A stretch of DNA of 43,245 nt from JAAZNO01 sp012798275 (GTDB lineage: Bacteria; Chloroflexota; Anaerolineae; B4-G1; SLSP01): NCBI GenBank assembly GCA_035347995.1, contig DAOPQD010000021.1, forward strand, positions 1 to 43,245, given 5' to 3'. This document shows positions 41,719 through 43,245 of the stretch, in pieces (positions within the stretch are counted from its first letter, which is position 1; every line of letters starts with the position of its first letter). The notes beneath the pieces were generated by a model. The model saw only the letters and a list, made by a program, of their open reading frames with translations, made no database searches and had not been told where the DNA came from. The position numbers were made by a program, and so were the translations under genes.

Positions 41719-41749
41719 CAAAATCATCGAGCCAGATATAATTGGCTCG
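41715..41749 (+). promoter_or_regulatory. Consensus promoter of rplU-rpmA-rpmE with overlapping inverted repeat
   Basis: TTGACA (41715-41720), 16-bp spacer, TATAAT (41737-41742), both perfect. A 7-bp inverted repeat CGAGCCA / TGGCTCG (41728-41734 and 41743-41749) with an 8-base gap encloses the -10 box, so it could be an operator. The start of the -35 overlaps the stop codon of the Mut7-C gene. A second TATAAT at 41781-41786 has no -35. Confidence 0.85.
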
Positions 41750-41799
41750 CAGCCGACCTGAGGGGTTGGCTTCTATTGTGTATAATGGAGGATGCAGTC

Positions 41800-42120
41800 G
41801 TGTTCGCAGTCGTTAAGTCAGGCACACACCAGTATAAAGCAACCGTAGGGAGTGAACTCGTCGTCGAGCGGCTTCCTGAAGAGGTGGGCGCGCAGGTCGA
41901 GTTTGAAGACATCTACCTGATGGCGGATGGCGACGAGATTGTGGTAGGGCAGCCGACCGTGCCCGGTGCGCGAGTCCGCGTTACCATTCTCGAAGAATTT
42001 CGTGGTCCCAAAATTCGCATCTTCAAGCACAAGCCGAAGGAGCGCTATCGCCGGCGCCAGGGCCATCGGCAGACTTACATGCGCCTGCGCGTGGATGAAA
42101 TTGTGAAGGGAGCGGCGTAA
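41800..42120 (+). CDS. rplU: 50S ribosomal protein L21
   Basis: A 106-residue L21: FAVVKSGTHQYKATVGSELVVERL, then GAQVEFEDIYLMADGDEIVVGQPTVPGARVRVTILEEFRGPKIRIFKHKPKERYRRRQGHRQTYMRLRVDEI. The GTG start at 41800 follows GGAGG at 41787-41791 and fits the family N-terminus; a TTG at 41776 would precede the Shine-Dalgarno. First gene of the rplU-rpmA-rpmE operon. Confidence 0.96.
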   Translation: MFAVVKSGTHQYKATVGSELVVERLPEEVGAQVEFEDIYLMADGDEIVVGQPTVPGARVRVTILEEFRGPKIRIFKHKPKERYRRRQGHRQTYMRLRVDEIVKGAA

Positions 42121-42122
42121 AA

Positions 42123-42383
42123 ATGGCACGCAAGAAGGCAACAGGCACTAACGGGCGCGACAGCCAATCCAAGCGCCGTGGCGTCAAGAAATACGGCGGC
42201 GAGGTGGTGCGCGCAGGAAACATCATTGTGCGTCAGGTGGGGATGCGGATCAAGCCTGGCGTCAATGTGGGCATGGGGGGGGATTACACCCTGTTCGCGT
42301 TGACCGATGGTAATGTGTATTACGACGTCGTTCACGGACGCAAGCGTGTGAATGTGCGGGTACAGGAAGGCGTTGAGGCATGA
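42123..42383 (+). CDS. rpmA: 50S ribosomal protein L27
   Basis: An 86-residue L27: GRDSQSKRRGVKKYGGEVVRAGNIIVRQVGMRIKPGVNVGMGGDYTLFALTDGNVYY. The N-terminus MARKKATGTNGRDS reaches the peptidyl-transferase centre in known ribosomes; there is no cleavable extension. It lies 2 bases after rplU and overlaps rpmE by four bases. Confidence 0.97.
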   Translation: MARKKATGTNGRDSQSKRRGVKKYGGEVVRAGNIIVRQVGMRIKPGVNVGMGGDYTLFALTDGNVYYDVVHGRKRVNVRVQEGVEA

Positions 42384-42844
42384 AACCCAAGATCCATCCT
42401 AAATGGTATGAAAATGCGCGGGTGATCTGCGCTTGTGGCAATACGTGGACGGTGGGCGCGACGGTGCCGGAAATCCGCACTGATGTCTGCTCCAAGTGCC
42501 ATCCTTTCTTCACCGGCGAGCAGCGCATCGTGGACACCGAAGGTCAGGTGGATCGCTTCATGCGCCGCCTCAAGGCTCGCGAGGAGGCCCTGCAGGAGGT
42601 GCAGCAGCGCAAAGAGGCGCGCACGGCCCCCAATCTGGCCATCACCGAGCTCGGGCTCCCGCAGCGGGTGCTGAATGCCCTGCAAGAGGCCGGGGTCCAG
42701 ACTGTGGAAGATGTGCTGGTCCGGCTGACTGAATCTGGCGACGAGGGGCTGACCAATATCCGCGGCGTTGGCCTCAAGGCGCTGGCGGATTTGAAAAAGC
42801 TGTTGCGCGCGCAAGGGTTTGCGCTTCCGGGCGACGCGGCATAA
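42380..42844 (+). CDS. rpmE: Ribosomal protein L31 fused to RNA polymerase alpha-CTD-like domain
   Basis: A 154-residue protein. Residues 1-72 are a zinc-type (C+) L31: KPKIHPKWYENARVICACGNTW, VPEIRTDVCSKCHPFFTGEQRIVDTEGQVDRFMRR, with Cys18, Cys20, Cys37 and Cys40 region for zinc. Ordinary L31 is about 70 residues and stops here. A charged helix (about 62-82) leads to a second domain at about 86-148 (LAITELGLPQRVLNALQEAG, VQTVEDVLVRL, NIRGVGLKALADLKKLLRAQ). It closely follows the helix-hairpin-helix of the alpha subunit C-terminal domain (consensus LGLSVRSxNxLKRAGI...IRNFGxKSLxEI). It could contact RNA polymerase, DNA or rRNA; that is inference. ATGA overlap with rpmA. Confidence 0.92.
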   Translation: MKPKIHPKWYENARVICACGNTWTVGATVPEIRTDVCSKCHPFFTGEQRIVDTEGQVDRFMRRLKAREEALQEVQQRKEARTAPNLAITELGLPQRVLNALQEAGVQTVEDVLVRLTESGDEGLTNIRGVGLKALADLKKLLRAQGFALPGDAA

Positions 42845-42854
42845 TCCAACTGCA

Positions 42855-42888
42855 CAGGGCAGGGTGAAGACCCTGCCCTGTTTTTTTT
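42855..42888 (+). terminator. Strong intrinsic terminator after rpmE
   Basis: CAGGGCAGGGT / ACCCTGCCCTG, 11-bp perfect stem, GAAG loop, followed by eight Ts. Confidence 0.96.
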
Positions 42889-43114
42889 GTGGCAGGTTGA
42901 CAGGTGCCGGCGGGCCATCGCCGGAGGCTGCCGGCAGTTCGTGAGCATACGTCGAGGCCCGACAGGATTTTGAAGGCTTGCTGGACCTGAGCGAGCAGGC
43001 CCGTGAGGTTACCTCTTGCCGATCATCGTTGCACCTACTTCGTCAGACGCTGTGAGCTCCAACACGCAGGGATGGCTGTGATGATGGCCCTGTCGCGGCG
43101 CACTGCTTGCATCA

Positions 43115-43245
43115 AGGAGACGCCATGTGCTGGCGCACATCATCCAAGGATGAAAATGTGAATCGTGAGCAGCGACGGCGACGGCTCACGGGTTCGACAC
43201 GAGCCCACCGCGCTGAAGCGCGGTGTTTGAGGACGTAGCAGCCCC
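43115..43245 (+). repeat. Composite dispersed repeat, copy 5 (cut by the window end)
   Basis: AGGAGACGCCATGTGCTGGC, CACATCATCCAAGGATGAAAAT, AGCAGCGACGGCGACGGCTC, GGTTCGACACGAGCC, the ACCGCGCT-type hairpin and the start of GTTTGAGGACGTAGCAGCCC. It is like copy 4 in lacking the GGCTGGGGAT hairpin. Between it and the rpmE terminator (42889-43114) there is no gene; one small hairpin (CCGGCG / CGCCGG, 42907-42924) is seen. Confidence 0.92.

Noticed and set aside
42889..43114. Gap after rpmE searched for a tRNA or small RNA
   Set aside because: No cloverleaf, no T-loop GGTTCRA with a matching acceptor stem and no terminator; only one small hairpin.
43170..43215. GGGTTCGACACGAGCCC in the repeat resembling a tRNA T-arm
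   Set aside because: No other tRNA arms surround it and it recurs as part of the dispersed repeat.

Overview
The window is about 43 kb of GC-rich bacterial chromosome that looks like a member of the Chloroflexota (Anaerolineae/Thermoflexia-like). I infer this from gene content: a Chlor_Arch_YYY membrane protein beside a TIGR03663-like partner, a DUF951 protein, a 7TM-GAF-HTH regulator of a type I associate with this phylum, PT-rich lipid-side proteins, and a HrcA/CIRCE heat-shock operon. No rRNA, tRNA or CRISPR array was seen. Most genes are housekeeping, set among accessory islands (restriction-modification, toxin-antitoxin, transposase remnants) and a family of composite dispersed repeats.

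Layout. 1-4731 (minus strand) is a defence and mobile island: a partial REP-associated (IS200-like) tyrosine transposase coupled to hsdS, which is coupled to hsdM; then a membrane-anchored Mrr-like nuclease and an IS630 remnant. No hsdR is present. hsdS carries REP-like palindromes at its N-terminus, its central linker and its C-terminus. 4732-8963 (plus) is a CIRCE-controlled hrcA-grpE-dnaJ-prmA operon without dnaK. 8986-12755 is mostly minus: a RelE/ParE-type toxin-antitoxin pair, infA, a four-S1-domain protein and a FmdB zinc ribbon, with one plus-strand 4-TM protein. 12864-19989 (plus) holds gmk, DUF951, an MGDG-synthase-like glycosyltransferase, a Xer recombinase, purine nucleoside phosphorylase, a PT-rich membrane protein, a GNAT acetyltransferase and the 7TM-GAF-HTH regulator. 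19990-20771 is a repeat and hairpin zone. 20772-34266 (plus) holds a second S1-domain protein, an FtsK-family translocase, a duplicated-module membrane protein, an Era-like GTPase with DUF697, a ComEA-like protein, the YYY/TIGR03663-like pair, an MFS transporter and a NYN/PIN ribonuclease with a repeated short motif.

34339-41041 (minus) runs radA, an m4C methyltransferase, a PmeII-like endonuclease, a second FtsK/SpoIIIE, an unknown 191-residue protein and a HAD phosphatase. The RM pair is clearly more AT-rich than its neighbours and looks inserted between radA and ftsK. A perfect GAAC-N4-GTTC palindrome overlaps the radA promoter, which suggests LexA control. 41224-42888 (plus) holds a Mut7-C nuclease-like protein, then rplU-rpmA-rpmE from a perfect consensus promoter, ending in a strong terminator. 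Its L31 carries a C-terminal domain resembling the RNA polymerase alpha-subunit CTD.

The main items for a second look are the L31-alphaCTD-like fusion; the transposase-hsdS coupling and palindrome insertions in the specificity subunit; the 7TM-GAF-HTH protein; the NYN ribonuclease with four E-W-x-x-F motifs; and the composite repeat family, whose 3' ends supply Shine-Dalgarno-like sequence to downstream genes.
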